Shown here one piece after another: positions 7,759 through 15,885 of a DNA stretch of 44,089 bases. Source of the stretch: Anaerostipes hadrus ATCC 29173 = JCM 17467 (lineage in GTDB: Bacteria; Bacillota; Clostridia; Lachnospirales; Lachnospiraceae). The stretch spans positions 2,760,001 to 2,804,089 of the forward strand of contig NZ_AP028031.1 in NCBI RefSeq assembly GCF_030296915.1. The letters run 5' to 3'. A model generated the notes under the pieces. The model made no database searches and was not told the origin of the DNA. It saw nothing but the letters and a program-made list of their open reading frames with translations. Both the position numbers and the translations under genes were made by a program. Position 1 is the first letter of the stretch, and each line of letters opens with the position of its first letter.

Positions 7759-8604
7759 TCAATAGTCCGGTAGTTTTTTCAATCCCTCAAATCGGTATCC
7801 CTCTTTTTTTAGGTTTATGATTACTGTCTCCAACGCTTCTGCGTTTGATCGCGATATATTATGTATGAGTGGGATCGCACCTTTATGCGTATATTTTTGA
7901 AAATGTTCTATCACATAGTCTTTTCCAGGCTGTTGATCCACCTTAAAATCCACGTAAGCCATACTCCAGAAAATTGTCCGATATCCCATCTTTTTGGTTA
8001 ATGCTAGTGTTCTCTCATTATACTCTCCCATTGGAGGCCGGATAAAAGGATCCATATCATATCCTGTTGCTTCTTTACAATACTGTGCACAATCTATGAT
8101 CTCCTGTTTATTATCGCGATCTGACAATGTTGGCATGCTCTTATGATGTACCGTGTGATTTCCTACGATATGCCCCTCTTTTTTCATACGCTTTACGAGC
8201 TTTGCTTCCTCTCTGATAAATGGTTTTGTTACAAAAAAAGCTGCTACAACTTTTTGTCTTTTCAAAACATCCAGAATTTTTGGAGTAAATCCATTTTCAT
8301 ATCCGCAATCAAACGTCAGATAAATCTTTTTTTCTGTGCATTTTGGATCTACATAATATGCATCATATTTTGACAGATCTATTTTCTGTGAAACCTCTGG
8401 CTGCTGATGTTCCTCATTTCTTTTAAACCACCAACTTTCAATCCCTTGCGAAACATTTCCCACCGTCTTGTATATCTGTATTGTTGAATCTTGGTGCGTA
8501 TCCTGCTTTTTCTTTTTCTGCTCTTCGATTTGTCCCCTGCATCCACTAAGTAATATTCCTGTTATACAAACTAAGATCATCTGAAAAATCCTTCGATATT
8601 TCAT
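7759..8604 (-). CDS. PdaA-like polysaccharide deacetylase lipoprotein
   Basis: This 281-residue protein starts at an ATG that gives a textbook lipoprotein signal peptide (MKYRRIFQMILVCITGILLSGC). A GTG 51 bases upstream would add 17 basic residues and hide the signal. The NodB domain carries TFDCGYENG (metal Asp and catalytic Asp), GNHTVHHKSM (metal His pair), RPPMGEYNERT and a C-terminal LIHNISRS. TFDCGYENG is typical of PdaA, the delta-lactam-biosynthetic deacetylase that makes muramic-delta-lactam in the spore cortex. An N-terminal WWFKRN segment also matches that family. It follows a membrane protein gene and probably shares its transcript. Confidence 0.85.
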   Translation of the reverse strand: MKYRRIFQMILVCITGILLSGCRGQIEEQKKKKQDTHQDSTIQIYKTVGNVSQGIESWWFKRNEEHQQPEVSQKIDLSKYDAYYVDPKCTEKKIYLTFDCGYENGFTPKILDVLKRQKVVAAFFVTKPFIREEAKLVKRMKKEGHIVGNHTVHHKSMPTLSDRDNKQEIIDCAQYCKEATGYDMDPFIRPPMGEYNERTLALTKKMGYRTIFWSMAYVDFKVDQQPGKDYVIEHFQKYTHKGAIPLIHNISRSNAEALETVIINLKKEGYRFEGLKKLPDY

Positions 8605-8656
8605 AAAAACACCCACACAACCCCTTTTTCTTATATGTATTATCCAATTTCTCACT

Positions 8657-9346
8657 TTATAAGTCTTTTATAAAATCTTTTAATATCTGCAGATCTTCAT
8701 CTGTCAACTGACATTCTCTGGAACTTGCAATCTCTCCCCAATGCTCTTCGATATTCGCTACCTGTTTCTTTTCTTTTTTTATCTCTTCTTTTTTCTTATT
8801 TTCTAAATTTTCTTTATAATTTTGTTTTTTTGTATAATTCAACATTCGATTTGGTAATATATTTTCCAAATAGTTGATCAGATTAATTTTTATTTTCCTC
8901 TTCATCTGATCCATTTTTGTTAAATAATCCATCATAAAGATGGAAATTCCACATACAACTCCAATGATCAAATTTCTTCCCCAGAAATTAATATCTGCAT
9001 TCATTGCTATTCCACGAATAGCGCCCAGACATCCAAGACCTACACAGATAATTGCACAAAACCCTGGAATCTGTTCCAGGAAAAACGAATTTATCCCCAA
9101 TATCTTGTCCGCTTCAAAATATTTATCCACAATACAGCTGATATTATTCACTTTTGTTTGCAGATTATAATAGTTTTCTATTTTCTTTTTTAATGTGCCG
9201 ATCCAATACCGTTTTGGTCTCTCCATTTCTTCTGAAGATACTAACAATCTATGATAATTTGCCCAAACTATGACCTTAGTAAGAACTGCGATCACCATTG
9301 CTGTTATAAATCCTTTCATAAAAAAAGTTTCCCTTAACATTTCCAT
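8657..9346 (-). CDS. membrane protein of unknown function
   Basis: This 229-residue protein starts at the ATG at 9346, eight bases after AAGGAG; a GTG nine bases earlier lies inside the ribosome site. It has a membrane helix near 9-28, two more near 90-112 and 118-140, and a long charged Lys/Glu tail near 165-200 that should be a cytoplasmic coiled coil. I do not recognise the family. It stands directly upstream of the PdaA-like gene, which hints at an envelope or sporulation role, but this is only context. Confidence 0.6.
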   Translation of the reverse strand: MEMLRETFFMKGFITAMVIAVLTKVIVWANYHRLLVSSEEMERPKRYWIGTLKKKIENYYNLQTKVNNISCIVDKYFEADKILGINSFFLEQIPGFCAIICVGLGCLGAIRGIAMNADINFWGRNLIIGVVCGISIFMMDYLTKMDQMKRKIKINLINYLENILPNRMLNYTKKQNYKENLENKKKEEIKKEKKQVANIEEHWGEIASSRECQLTDEDLQILKDFIKDL

Positions 9347-9437
9347 AGATACCACTCCTTTTCATCATATATATGTTACTTATGATTATAAAAGGATATC
9401 TATCGAAACTTAAGAGAAACCGTCCTACAAAGTTAGA

Positions 9438-10130
9438 CTACATTCTGTCTAATATTCCAAGAACCAGACGAACAATGTGTTTTATTGCCGCTTTTTCAAA
9501 TTCTTCGTAACTTCCTGCTGCTTCCTGATCTGCTTTATCAGAGATCGCACGAAGAATGATAAATGGAATCTGATTTAAATGTGCTGCCTGTGCCATCGCT
9601 GCACCTTCCATCTCTGCACAGTATCCATCAAATTCATTGATCAGATAATGTTTCTTCTTATTATCTGAAATAAACTGATCACCACTGACTACTCTTCCAA
9701 CATAGCTGTGGATATCTGGATTCACTTCGTCACATGTCTTCTTGGCAAGTTCGATCAGATCTTTATCTGCCTCAAAATAAGAAGTATCCATTCTAGGGAT
9801 TTCCCCAACTTTATATCCAAAAACAGTTGCATCTACATCATGCTGAACTGCATCTTTGGAGATTACAATGTCCCCAATCTCAATGTCTTTATATAGTCCA
9901 CCTGCAACACCTGTATTGATCACAGCTTTTACATCAAAACGGTCTGCAAGAATTTGTGTGCATAATGCCATATTTACCTTACCAATTCCACTCTGCACGA
10001 TCACAACTTCTTTATCTTTTAACTTTCCACAATAAAAATCCATACCTGCACAGGTTACTTTTTCTTTTTCTTCCATAGCTTCGATCAGCTGACTGACTTC
10101 TTCTTCCATGGCTCCAATGATACCAATCAT
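9438..10130 (-). CDS. mtnN: 5'-methylthioadenosine/S-adenosylhomocysteine nucleosidase
   Basis: This 230-residue enzyme cleaves the glycosidic bond of S-adenosylhomocysteine and methylthioadenosine, clearing the by-products of methylation and polyamine synthesis. The N terminus MIGIIGAMEEEV holds the catalytic base Glu. GVAGGL is the phosphate/ribose loop, AEMEGAAMAQ holds the ribose-binding Glu, and RAISDKAD holds the Asp that protonates the purine N7. Length and motif order match E. coli Pfs. The start follows GGAG, and a clear promoter lies upstream. Confidence 0.95.
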   Translation of the reverse strand: MIGIIGAMEEEVSQLIEAMEEKEKVTCAGMDFYCGKLKDKEVVIVQSGIGKVNMALCTQILADRFDVKAVINTGVAGGLYKDIEIGDIVISKDAVQHDVDATVFGYKVGEIPRMDTSYFEADKDLIELAKKTCDEVNPDIHSYVGRVVSGDQFISDNKKKHYLINEFDGYCAEMEGAAMAQAAHLNQIPFIILRAISDKADQEAAGSYEEFEKAAIKHIVRLVLGILDRM

Positions 10131-10161
10131 ATGTTATCTCCTTTTCTTTTATGTTGATTTC

Positions 10162-10190
10162 AGTTTACGAGAAATCGTAATTTATGTCAA
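10162..10190 (-). promoter_or_regulatory. mtnN promoter
   Basis: On the minus strand, -35 TTGACA (10185-10190) and -10 TAAACT (10162-10167) are separated by 17 bases, about 30 bases before the mtnN start. Confidence 0.75.
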
Positions 10191-10201
10191 ATAAGAATCT
10201 C

Positions 10202-10230
10202 TTGAAATACACACTCTCTTGCACTATAAT
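10202..10230 (+). promoter_or_regulatory. promoter of the TSCPD-murG unit
   Basis: TTGAAA (10202-10207) and TATAAT (10225-10230) are separated by 17 bases, giving a 5' untranslated region of roughly 65 bases. It is divergent from the mtnN promoter, with the two -35 boxes only 11 bases apart. Confidence 0.75.
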
Positions 10231-10300
10231 TTGTTGTGTATCTAGGCATTTTACCAGATACTGAATTTTTGAAATATATTTACAGGAGGATAATAGAATT

Positions 10301-10546
10301 ATGGTATATAAAACAAAAGGAACTTGTTCCAGTGAAATTGAATTTGAGGTAGAAAACGGAATCTTAACAGATATCCATTTTGTTGGTGGATGTCAGGGAA
10401 ATACAACTGGTGTCGCTGCATTAGCAAAGGGACTGCCTATTGATGAAGTTATCGACAAATTATCTGGAATTCAGTGTGGTTTCCGTGGAACTTCTTGTCC
10501 AGACCAGCTTTCTAAAGCACTGATCGCGTACAAAGAAAATAATTAA
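10301..10546 (+). CDS. TSCPD domain-containing protein (TIGR03905 type)
   Basis: This 81-residue protein is a stand-alone TSCPD domain: [14 protein letters not shown], then [16 protein letters not shown], then [16 protein letters not shown]. Four conserved cysteines (in GTCSS, GGCQG, IQCGF and TSCPD) look like a metal site. The TSCPD domain is otherwise found at the C terminus of class II ribonucleotide reductases, where it binds zinc and may handle thiols. The function of the free form is not known. It starts after CAGGAGG and precedes murG by 16 bases, so the two are probably cotranscribed. Confidence 0.85.
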   Translation: MVYKTKGTCSSEIEFEVENGILTDIHFVGGCQGNTTGVAALAKGLPIDEVIDKLSGIQCGFRGTSCPDQLSKALIAYKENN

Positions 10547-10562
10547 TCGGGGTGAAAAGATC

Positions 10563-11642
10563 ATGAAACGAATCGTATTAACCGGTGGAGGAACTGCCGG
10601 ACATGTTACACCAAATATGGCACTTGTACCGAAACTGATCGATGAAGGATATAATATTTATTATATTGGTTCTTACGAAGGTATGGAAAAGAAACTGATC
10701 GAAGATATCGGTGTTACTTACTATGGAATTTCTTCTGGAAAGCTTCGCCGCTATTTCGATATCAAAAACTTCTCTGATCCATTCAGAGTTATCAAAGGAT
10801 TTTTTGAAGCAAAGAAGATCTTAAAGAAACTTCGTCCAGACGTTGTATTTTCCAAAGGTGGCTTTGTCACTGTGCCTGTTGTGATCGCTGCCAAACAGCT
10901 CCATATTCCCGTGATCATTCATGAATCTGATATGACTCCAGGATTAGCAAACAAGTTAAGTATTCCTAGTGCAAGTAAAGTATGCTGCAACTTCCCTGAG
11001 ACAGTAAAACTTCTCCCTGAAGGAAAAGCTGTACTAACAGGTTCTCCGATCCGTGAAGAATTATTTACAGGAAAATGTGAAGAAGGACTTCGTCTGTGTG
11101 GATTTACAGAAGAAAAACCTGTACTTCTTGTTATTGGTGGAAGTCTTGGATCTGTTGCGATCAACAATGCGATCCGCAGTAACATTGATGCGTTACTTGA
11201 AAAATACCAGATCATTCATCTGTGTGGACGTAATAACTTAGATGAAAGCCTTGAGGGCAGAGAAGGTTACAAACAGTTTGAATATGTCAAAGATGAGTTA
11301 AAACATTATTTTGCATGTGCAAATGTTGTTGTGTCCCGTGCTGGAGCGAATGCGATCTGTGAGCTTCTTGCACTTAGAAAGCCAAATATCCTGATTCCTC
11401 TTGGATTAGAAGCCAGCCGTGGAGACCAGATCCTAAATGCTGAATCTTTTGAGAATCAGGGATACAGCTATGTGCTTCAGGAGAAGGATGTTACAAGCGA
11501 AACTTTATTGAATGCTGTTAACAGCGTTTATGAAGATCGTGATAAATATATTGAAGCTATGCATCATAGTAAGCTTGCAAATCCGATCGAGACAATCGTG
11601 AATCTGGCAAATCAGTTAGCTTCTCGAAAAAAGAAACGATGA
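10563..11642 (+). CDS. murG: UDP-GlcNAc:undecaprenyl-PP-MurNAc-pentapeptide GlcNAc transferase
   Basis: This 359-residue GT-B glycosyltransferase converts lipid I to lipid II on the inner face of the membrane, the last cytoplasmic step of peptidoglycan synthesis. The N-terminal donor-side G loop [11 protein letters not shown] is at about 8-18, [13 protein letters not shown] at about 122-134, and the second G loop [10 protein letters not shown] at about 192-201. The UDP-GlcNAc pocket is seen as [20 protein letters not shown]. Length and motifs match MurG. It is outside the usual mur-fts cluster, in a two-gene unit with the TSCPD gene. Confidence 0.96.
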   Translation: MKRIVLTGGGTAGHVTPNMALVPKLIDEGYNIYYIGSYEGMEKKLIEDIGVTYYGISSGKLRRYFDIKNFSDPFRVIKGFFEAKKILKKLRPDVVFSKGGFVTVPVVIAAKQLHIPVIIHESDMTPGLANKLSIPSASKVCCNFPETVKLLPEGKAVLTGSPIREELFTGKCEEGLRLCGFTEEKPVLLVIGGSLGSVAINNAIRSNIDALLEKYQIIHLCGRNNLDESLEGREGYKQFEYVKDELKHYFACANVVVSRAGANAICELLALRKPNILIPLGLEASRGDQILNAESFENQGYSYVLQEKDVTSETLLNAVNSVYEDRDKYIEAMHHSKLANPIETIVNLANQLASRKKKR

Positions 11643-11660
11643 TTTTATTAATTGCTCATA

Positions 11661-11695
11661 AAAAACGAGAGAAATTAAAAATTTCTCTCGTTTTT
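11661..11695 (+). terminator. murG terminator
   Basis: Perfect 15-bp arms AAAAACGAGAGAAAT (11661-11675) and ATTTCTCTCGTTTTT (11681-11695) flank a 5-base loop, ending in a T-run. Confidence 0.93.
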
Positions 11696-11755
11696 TATTT
11701 TTACATGTATTATATCCAAAAAAATTAAAAAATTAGCATATTTTTTAATTTTTTA

Positions 11756-11764
11756 TGTTATACT
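11756..11764 (+). promoter_or_regulatory. extended -10 promoter of the Fic gene
   Basis: TGT-TATACT is an extended -10 element in very AT-rich DNA, 46 bases before the Fic start. No convincing -35 is seen at 17 bases. Confidence 0.45.
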
Positions 11765-11810
11765 TCTATTATTATTAAAATTCACTTTATATTTTTTAAG
11801 GAGGACAACT

Positions 11811-12998
11811 ATGGATTATCACATTTTAAAAAAATATCGATATACAAACCGAAATCAATTTGAATCTATCTATTCTTCCCGATATGAAAATGAACTGGCA
11901 TTACATTATGATTTTGAAATTCATGGTTTTCCATGCTTTTCACTCCCAACTACCGAAATTTTAAATTTAACATCAAGAATCTATAAACTTACCCAGACTT
12001 TAATCTATTTAAAATCAAAACTCCCTCAGATTGCTCTGGAGCAATATACTCAAACTTGTCTTGTAGATGAAGTAAAACTTACAAATGAAATTGAAGGCGT
12101 AAATAGTACTCGACGTGAGATCCAAGATATATTAAATACACAATCGATCACAAAAAAAAATATGCGTCTTTATGGATTAGTTCAAAAATATAATTTACTA
12201 AAAAATTCTGAAAAAATTTCAATTCATAATTGTTCTGACATTCGAAATATTTACAATGAATTAGTGAGTGAAGAAATTAAAAATAATGATCCTTTGAATC
12301 TTCCAGATGGAATTTTTTTTCGAAGAAAATCTGTTTCCGTTTACAGTCCACATATGAAAGAAATTCACCGTGGAATATCTGGAGAAACCGAAATTATTGC
12401 CTGTATGGAAAAAGCTTTATTTATATTGCATAATAAATCCATTCCTCCTTTGATTCGAATCTCCGTCTTTCATTATCTATTTGGATATATCCATCCATTT
12501 TATGATGGAAACGGAAGAACAAATCGTTTTATCAGCAGTTATCTTTTATCTAAGGAATTAGAGCCTCTGATTAGCTATCATTTAGCAAAAACAATAAAAC
12601 AAAATATTTCCAAATATTATAAAAGTTTTGATTATACAAATGATACTGATAATCGTGGTGACCTAACTGGTTTTATTACAAATTTTCTAGAAATTATTCT
12701 TGCATCCATTGAAGCATTAATCGATTCTCTGGAAGACAAAATAGAACGTTTGCATTATTTCGAGCAAATATTATTATCTAATTTTAAAGATAAAACGGAT
12801 TACGGAATTCTTCATTTACTATTACAGAATTCTTTATTTGGTCTGGAACCATTGTCTGCCAGAGAAATGGCTGAAATGCTTGATAAATCTTATGTTACGA
12901 TTAATAATCGTTTGAAGAAAGATTCCATCAAAACACTATTACAATCTGATATACCTCATAAATATGATTTGGATTTAGATATTTTAAAAACTTTATGA
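11811..12998 (+). CDS. Fic family protein, autoinhibited (class II) AMP-transferase
   Basis: This 395-residue protein starts after AAGGAGG. The Fic core has an intact catalytic motif HPFYDGNGRTNR starting at His228, so nucleotide transfer (usually AMP from ATP to a hydroxyl) should be possible. Upstream, TNEIEG at 91-96 fits the inhibitory helix pattern [S/T]xxxE[G/N], whose Glu blocks productive ATP binding; its position before the Fic core defines class II. The C terminus (about 340-380, LSAREMAEMLDKSYVTINNRL) is a winged-helix-like domain. No antitoxin gene is adjacent. The gene is flanked by its own promoter and terminators and looks more AT-rich than its neighbours, possibly acquired. 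The target is unknown. Confidence 0.88.
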   Translation: MDYHILKKYRYTNRNQFESIYSSRYENELALHYDFEIHGFPCFSLPTTEILNLTSRIYKLTQTLIYLKSKLPQIALEQYTQTCLVDEVKLTNEIEGVNSTRREIQDILNTQSITKKNMRLYGLVQKYNLLKNSEKISIHNCSDIRNIYNELVSEEIKNNDPLNLPDGIFFRRKSVSVYSPHMKEIHRGISGETEIIACMEKALFILHNKSIPPLIRISVFHYLFGYIHPFYDGNGRTNRFISSYLLSKELEPLISYHLAKTIKQNISKYYKSFDYTNDTDNRGDLTGFITNFLEIILASIEALIDSLEDKIERLHYFEQILLSNFKDKTDYGILHLLLQNSLFGLEPLSAREMAEMLDKSYVTINNRLKKDSIKTLLQSDIPHKYDLDLDILKTL

Positions 12999-13010
12999 TT
13001 AGATAACAAC

Positions 13011-13051
13011 AAAACACGAGACTGCTACCTTCTATGGCAATCTCGTGTTTT
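13011..13051. terminator. terminator between Fic and Tp47-like genes
   Basis: Arms AAAACACGAGA (13011-13021) and TCTCGTGTTTT (13041-13051), with extra pairing inside the loop, are followed by a T-run on the plus strand. It lies between convergent genes and may serve both. Confidence 0.88.
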
Positions 13052-13092
13052 TATTTTTCAGAAAAAACTATACGCTACTATTTATTTTTTCA

Positions 13093-14400
13093 TTATTTCA
13101 CTTTGCAAGATCTTACTGCACTGTATGCACCGTAAACTTTAGATTTTCCTACTGTCTTGTATGCACGTACTTTTACAAAATATTTTTTCTTTGCTTTTAA
13201 CTTCTTGATGACTTTCTTATATGTCTTGTAAGATTTTACTGTGTATGTCTTTGCACCTTTGAAGTTTTTCTTAGTTGCGATCTTGATCTGGTATCCAGAT
13301 ACGTTTTTGTCTTTCTTCCATGTAACTGTTAATTTTTTCTTTCCTGCTTTTACTTTTGCTGTCTGTTTCTTAACTGTTACTTTTTTGACTGGTTTTACAG
13401 CTGGTTTTGTCGCTGTTGTTGTAGCTGCAGGCTTTGTTGCTGTTGTTGTAGCATCTGATGGCTTTGTTGCTGTTGTATCAAACTTATATGGTACATATGT
13501 ATCATCAATATCATATTTCACTACACCATTTTCTGTATAATATGTTACTGCATCAATTGTTTTTCCCATCATAGATTTATAATGTTCTCCAGAAATTGGG
13601 CAACCATGAGACTGTGTTGTAAATCCTGTTCCCCATGCAAATTCTGTCCCTTTCCAGATATTTTCTACATGTCTTAATCCATATTGTGTTCCATCAGTTG
13701 TTGTGATCACTGCTGCAAGAACTTTCGTATTCCCACTGATCTGATCACTATCCGCAACCTTATCAAAGTTTAAATTTAATTGATAATCTCCATACTTAGA
13801 TGATGTCTTAAACTTCTCAATCGCTGCACCTTCTACTGTTTTTTCAGTTGCTGTAGTCTTGCCAAAAGAATAAGATCCATCTTCATTTACAGTTAATTCT
13901 TTATAGTACGCTGGTGCTGTTGTACCTAATTCATAATATGAATAATCTGCACTTTCAAATAAAGCATCTTTGCCTTTATATTCTGTTGTTGTTTCTTTTC
14001 CTTTCATATTTACTGTAATTGAAACTTTAGAAGCGTCTGTAATTTTTGTTAATTTAGATAGATCTGTTCCTGCTTTGATCTTTACAGGATAAGTGATTCC
14101 TGAAATATGCTCTCCAGTATTGTCTGCATGATAAGATCCATTGGCTAATGTACTTTTTGTTTTTGTCTTTGTTGCTGAAGTTGTCGCATCTACTTTTACA
14201 TCATTTTTATTTAATTCTGCCTTATAAAAATCAGCATATGGGATATTCATCAACACATATATATCTTGTTCCTTATTCGTTTCATCTGCCTTAACAACAG
14301 ATATACCATTATTAAATACTGCTGGCACACTTACAGGTCCTGCCAACATTGCAGCAGCCATAGCTACTGTTAAACCTTTTTTCCACATTCCTTTTCTCAT
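13093..14400 (-). CDS. secreted Tp47-like protein with C-terminal Fn3-like domain
   Basis: This 435-residue protein starts at the ATG at 14400, which has AAGGAGG upstream and opens a signal peptide (MRKGMWKKGLTVAMAAAMLA, probably cut after VVKA); an upstream in-frame ATG lacks both. The mature N-terminal part contains YVLMNIPYADFYKAEL and VDATTSATKTKT, which I recognise from proteins annotated as penicillin-binding Tp47 domain (Treponema Tp47-like). A middle beta-rich part follows, then a Thr/Ala/Lys/Pro linker with the unit TTTATKPA repeated. The C-terminal Fn3-like domain is very Lys-rich (about 335-435). It follows the flavin operon and shares an operator-like repeat with it. Ligand and role are unknown. 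Confidence 0.7.
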   Translation of the reverse strand: MRKGMWKKGLTVAMAAAMLAGPVSVPAVFNNGISVVKADETNKEQDIYVLMNIPYADFYKAELNKNDVKVDATTSATKTKTKSTLANGSYHADNTGEHISGITYPVKIKAGTDLSKLTKITDASKVSITVNMKGKETTTEYKGKDALFESADYSYYELGTTAPAYYKELTVNEDGSYSFGKTTATEKTVEGAAIEKFKTSSKYGDYQLNLNFDKVADSDQISGNTKVLAAVITTTDGTQYGLRHVENIWKGTEFAWGTGFTTQSHGCPISGEHYKSMMGKTIDAVTYYTENGVVKYDIDDTYVPYKFDTTATKPSDATTTATKPAATTTATKPAVKPVKKVTVKKQTAKVKAGKKKLTVTWKKDKNVSGYQIKIATKKNFKGAKTYTVKSYKTYKKVIKKLKAKKKYFVKVRAYKTVGKSKVYGAYSAVRSCKVK

Positions 14401-14523
14401 GTGAACCTCCTTCAAGTTATAATAGTTAATAGCTTCATACAAAAATATAAGTACTGAAATATCTTTGTATATTTATCTTGATTTTTGCATATTCCGAATC
14501 TAATTGAGAATTTTTCGCATTTA

Positions 14524-14539
14524 GTTAGTTTTAGCTAAC
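14524..14539. promoter_or_regulatory. operator-like inverted repeat, copy A
   Basis: GTTAGTTTTAGCTAAC has arms GTTAG and CTAAC around a 6-base centre. The same framework GTTAGT-N4-GCTAAC recurs in front of apbE at 18598-18613. This copy is about 125 bases upstream of the Tp47-like start codon, in the gap after the flavin operon. Confidence 0.55.
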
Positions 14540-14602
14540 TGTCATTTTTTAAGAAAGGTGCCTTTATAAGTGATCAGACACCTTGCTATTTCGTCAATTA
14601 TC

Positions 14603-15451
14603 TTACAAACTTTGTGCAAAAATACAGACTCCAATAAATAATACAAGCTTCAGGAGAATGATAACGATTTCGTTACCTTTTAATTTCTTACCTGAACCCA
14701 AATGGATGTTTTGTTTTGGGCACACATCCACACATTGCATACAGTAGATACATTCCCCGCCATTCTTCTGGTCCCTTTTGATCTGATAATCTACAGGGCA
14801 CTTAATCTCACATGCACGGCACTTTGGAATGCAGTTGCTTCGGTCTCTGTCGAGTACGGAAAACGGCAATGTCGGTAACCATGCAAAGATTGCTCCCATT
14901 GGACATAGATATTGGCAGAAAAATCTTTCTTTAAGGCACATACCTACCAGTATAAGTACAAAGATGACCCATCCGGCTAAATAACTGGCGTCTGGAATCT
15001 TACCTGTGTACAACATGGAAAATACTTCCCAAGGACTGGTTCCATGGAACTTTTTTGTAAATCCTAATGCATAAATCAGCATTAAGACTAATAACACTAT
15101 ATATTTCATTTTCTGAAGTTTCCGTCCTGTTTCTTCTGATACCCACGGAAGCTTCTTTTTTACTTTTTTCTGAATCCATTGGGATAGGGCATACATTCCA
15201 TCTCCCAAGGTTCCAAATGCACAAGCATAGCCACAGAAGAATCTGCCAAACAAAATAGTGAATCCGCATAATGCGATCAGCATTACAAGAAATGCATTAT
15301 GTTCGATCGGCTTGCCTGCCCTGATCTGTTCGATCACATACCTCACACCAGAAAATGCTGATGTATATAACGCCGGCATCCATAGGAAAAAGATGATCTG
15401 GATGATCTGCCGGGCGAGACGTCTTATATCTCTCTTTTGTCTAAGGTTCAT
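14603..15451 (-). CDS. NapH/NosR-like 4Fe-4S membrane protein
   Basis: This 282-residue protein has about five membrane helices (near 15-32, 52-72, 113-130, 158-174 and 258-280). A CxxxC pair is seen at Cys73/77 (FFCGYACAFG), and a CxxxCP at Cys179/183 (FFCQYLCPMG), both typical of the NapH/CcoG/NosR membrane family. Two ferredoxin-type [4Fe-4S] sites follow: Cys207, 211, 214, 218 and Cys234, 237, 240, 244. The fold passes electrons across or along the membrane. Its start shares one base with the stop of the FMN-binding gene (TAATG), so the two are translationally coupled. The likely role is to supply electrons to the exported flavin domains. Confidence 0.88.
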   Translation of the reverse strand: MNLRQKRDIRRLARQIIQIIFFLWMPALYTSAFSGVRYVIEQIRAGKPIEHNAFLVMLIALCGFTILFGRFFCGYACAFGTLGDGMYALSQWIQKKVKKKLPWVSEETGRKLQKMKYIVLLVLMLIYALGFTKKFHGTSPWEVFSMLYTGKIPDASYLAGWVIFVLILVGMCLKERFFCQYLCPMGAIFAWLPTLPFSVLDRDRSNCIPKCRACEIKCPVDYQIKRDQKNGGECIYCMQCVDVCPKQNIHLGSGKKLKGNEIVIILLKLVLFIGVCIFAQSL

Positions 15452-15864
15452 TATGACGCCTCCTTCAAAGCATTTCGTACCGCTGCAATAATACCTTTTG
15501 AACTGTATGTCGCTCCACTTGCTACATCAACATCGGCTGTCTGCTTTTGTTTCATTGTATCTATGATTTTTTTTGCATTATTAAAATATGCACTGTCTTC
15601 ATTTTTCGCTTCTTTAATCTGAATGTCATCGATAGAACCATTTTTTATGGTTACACTCACAACAATCTGACCACCGAATCCCTGGCCGCTGCCTTCATAG
15701 GTTCCGTCTTTCCATGAACCCAAACCACTGTTCTCAGCTGCGATCTTCGCTTCTTTTTCTGCTCGGATCGTTGCAATATTATGATATGCAAAACATACTC
15801 CAACGATCAGCACAAGGTTTAGAAGTTTCATTAAGAAATGCTTATATTGTTTTAATTGTTTCAT
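15451..15864 (-). CDS. single FMN-binding domain protein, membrane-anchored
   Basis: This 137-residue protein has one N-terminal membrane helix (about 9-28), then a single FMN-binding domain starting DGTYEGSGQGFGG. The flavinylation motif DVASGATYSS carries the acceptor Thr119, which ApbE would link to FMN through a phosphoester bond. The domain should sit outside the cytoplasmic membrane. It lies between the four-domain FMN-binding gene (21 bases upstream) and the Fe-S gene (1-base overlap), as expected for the first flavin acceptor next to the Fe-S protein. Confidence 0.9.
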   Translation of the reverse strand: MKQLKQYKHFLMKLLNLVLIVGVCFAYHNIATIRAEKEAKIAAENSGLGSWKDGTYEGSGQGFGGQIVVSVTIKNGSIDDIQIKEAKNEDSAYFNNAKKIIDTMKQKQTADVDVASGATYSSKGIIAAVRNALKEAS

Positions 15865-15885
15865 ATCTCTTTCTTGTTCCTCTAC

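Noticed and set aside
14555..14584. Terminator after the Fe-S protein gene
   Set aside because: AAGGTG and CACCTT can pair, but the loop is large and no T-run follows on the minus strand, so read-through into the Tp47-like gene cannot be excluded.
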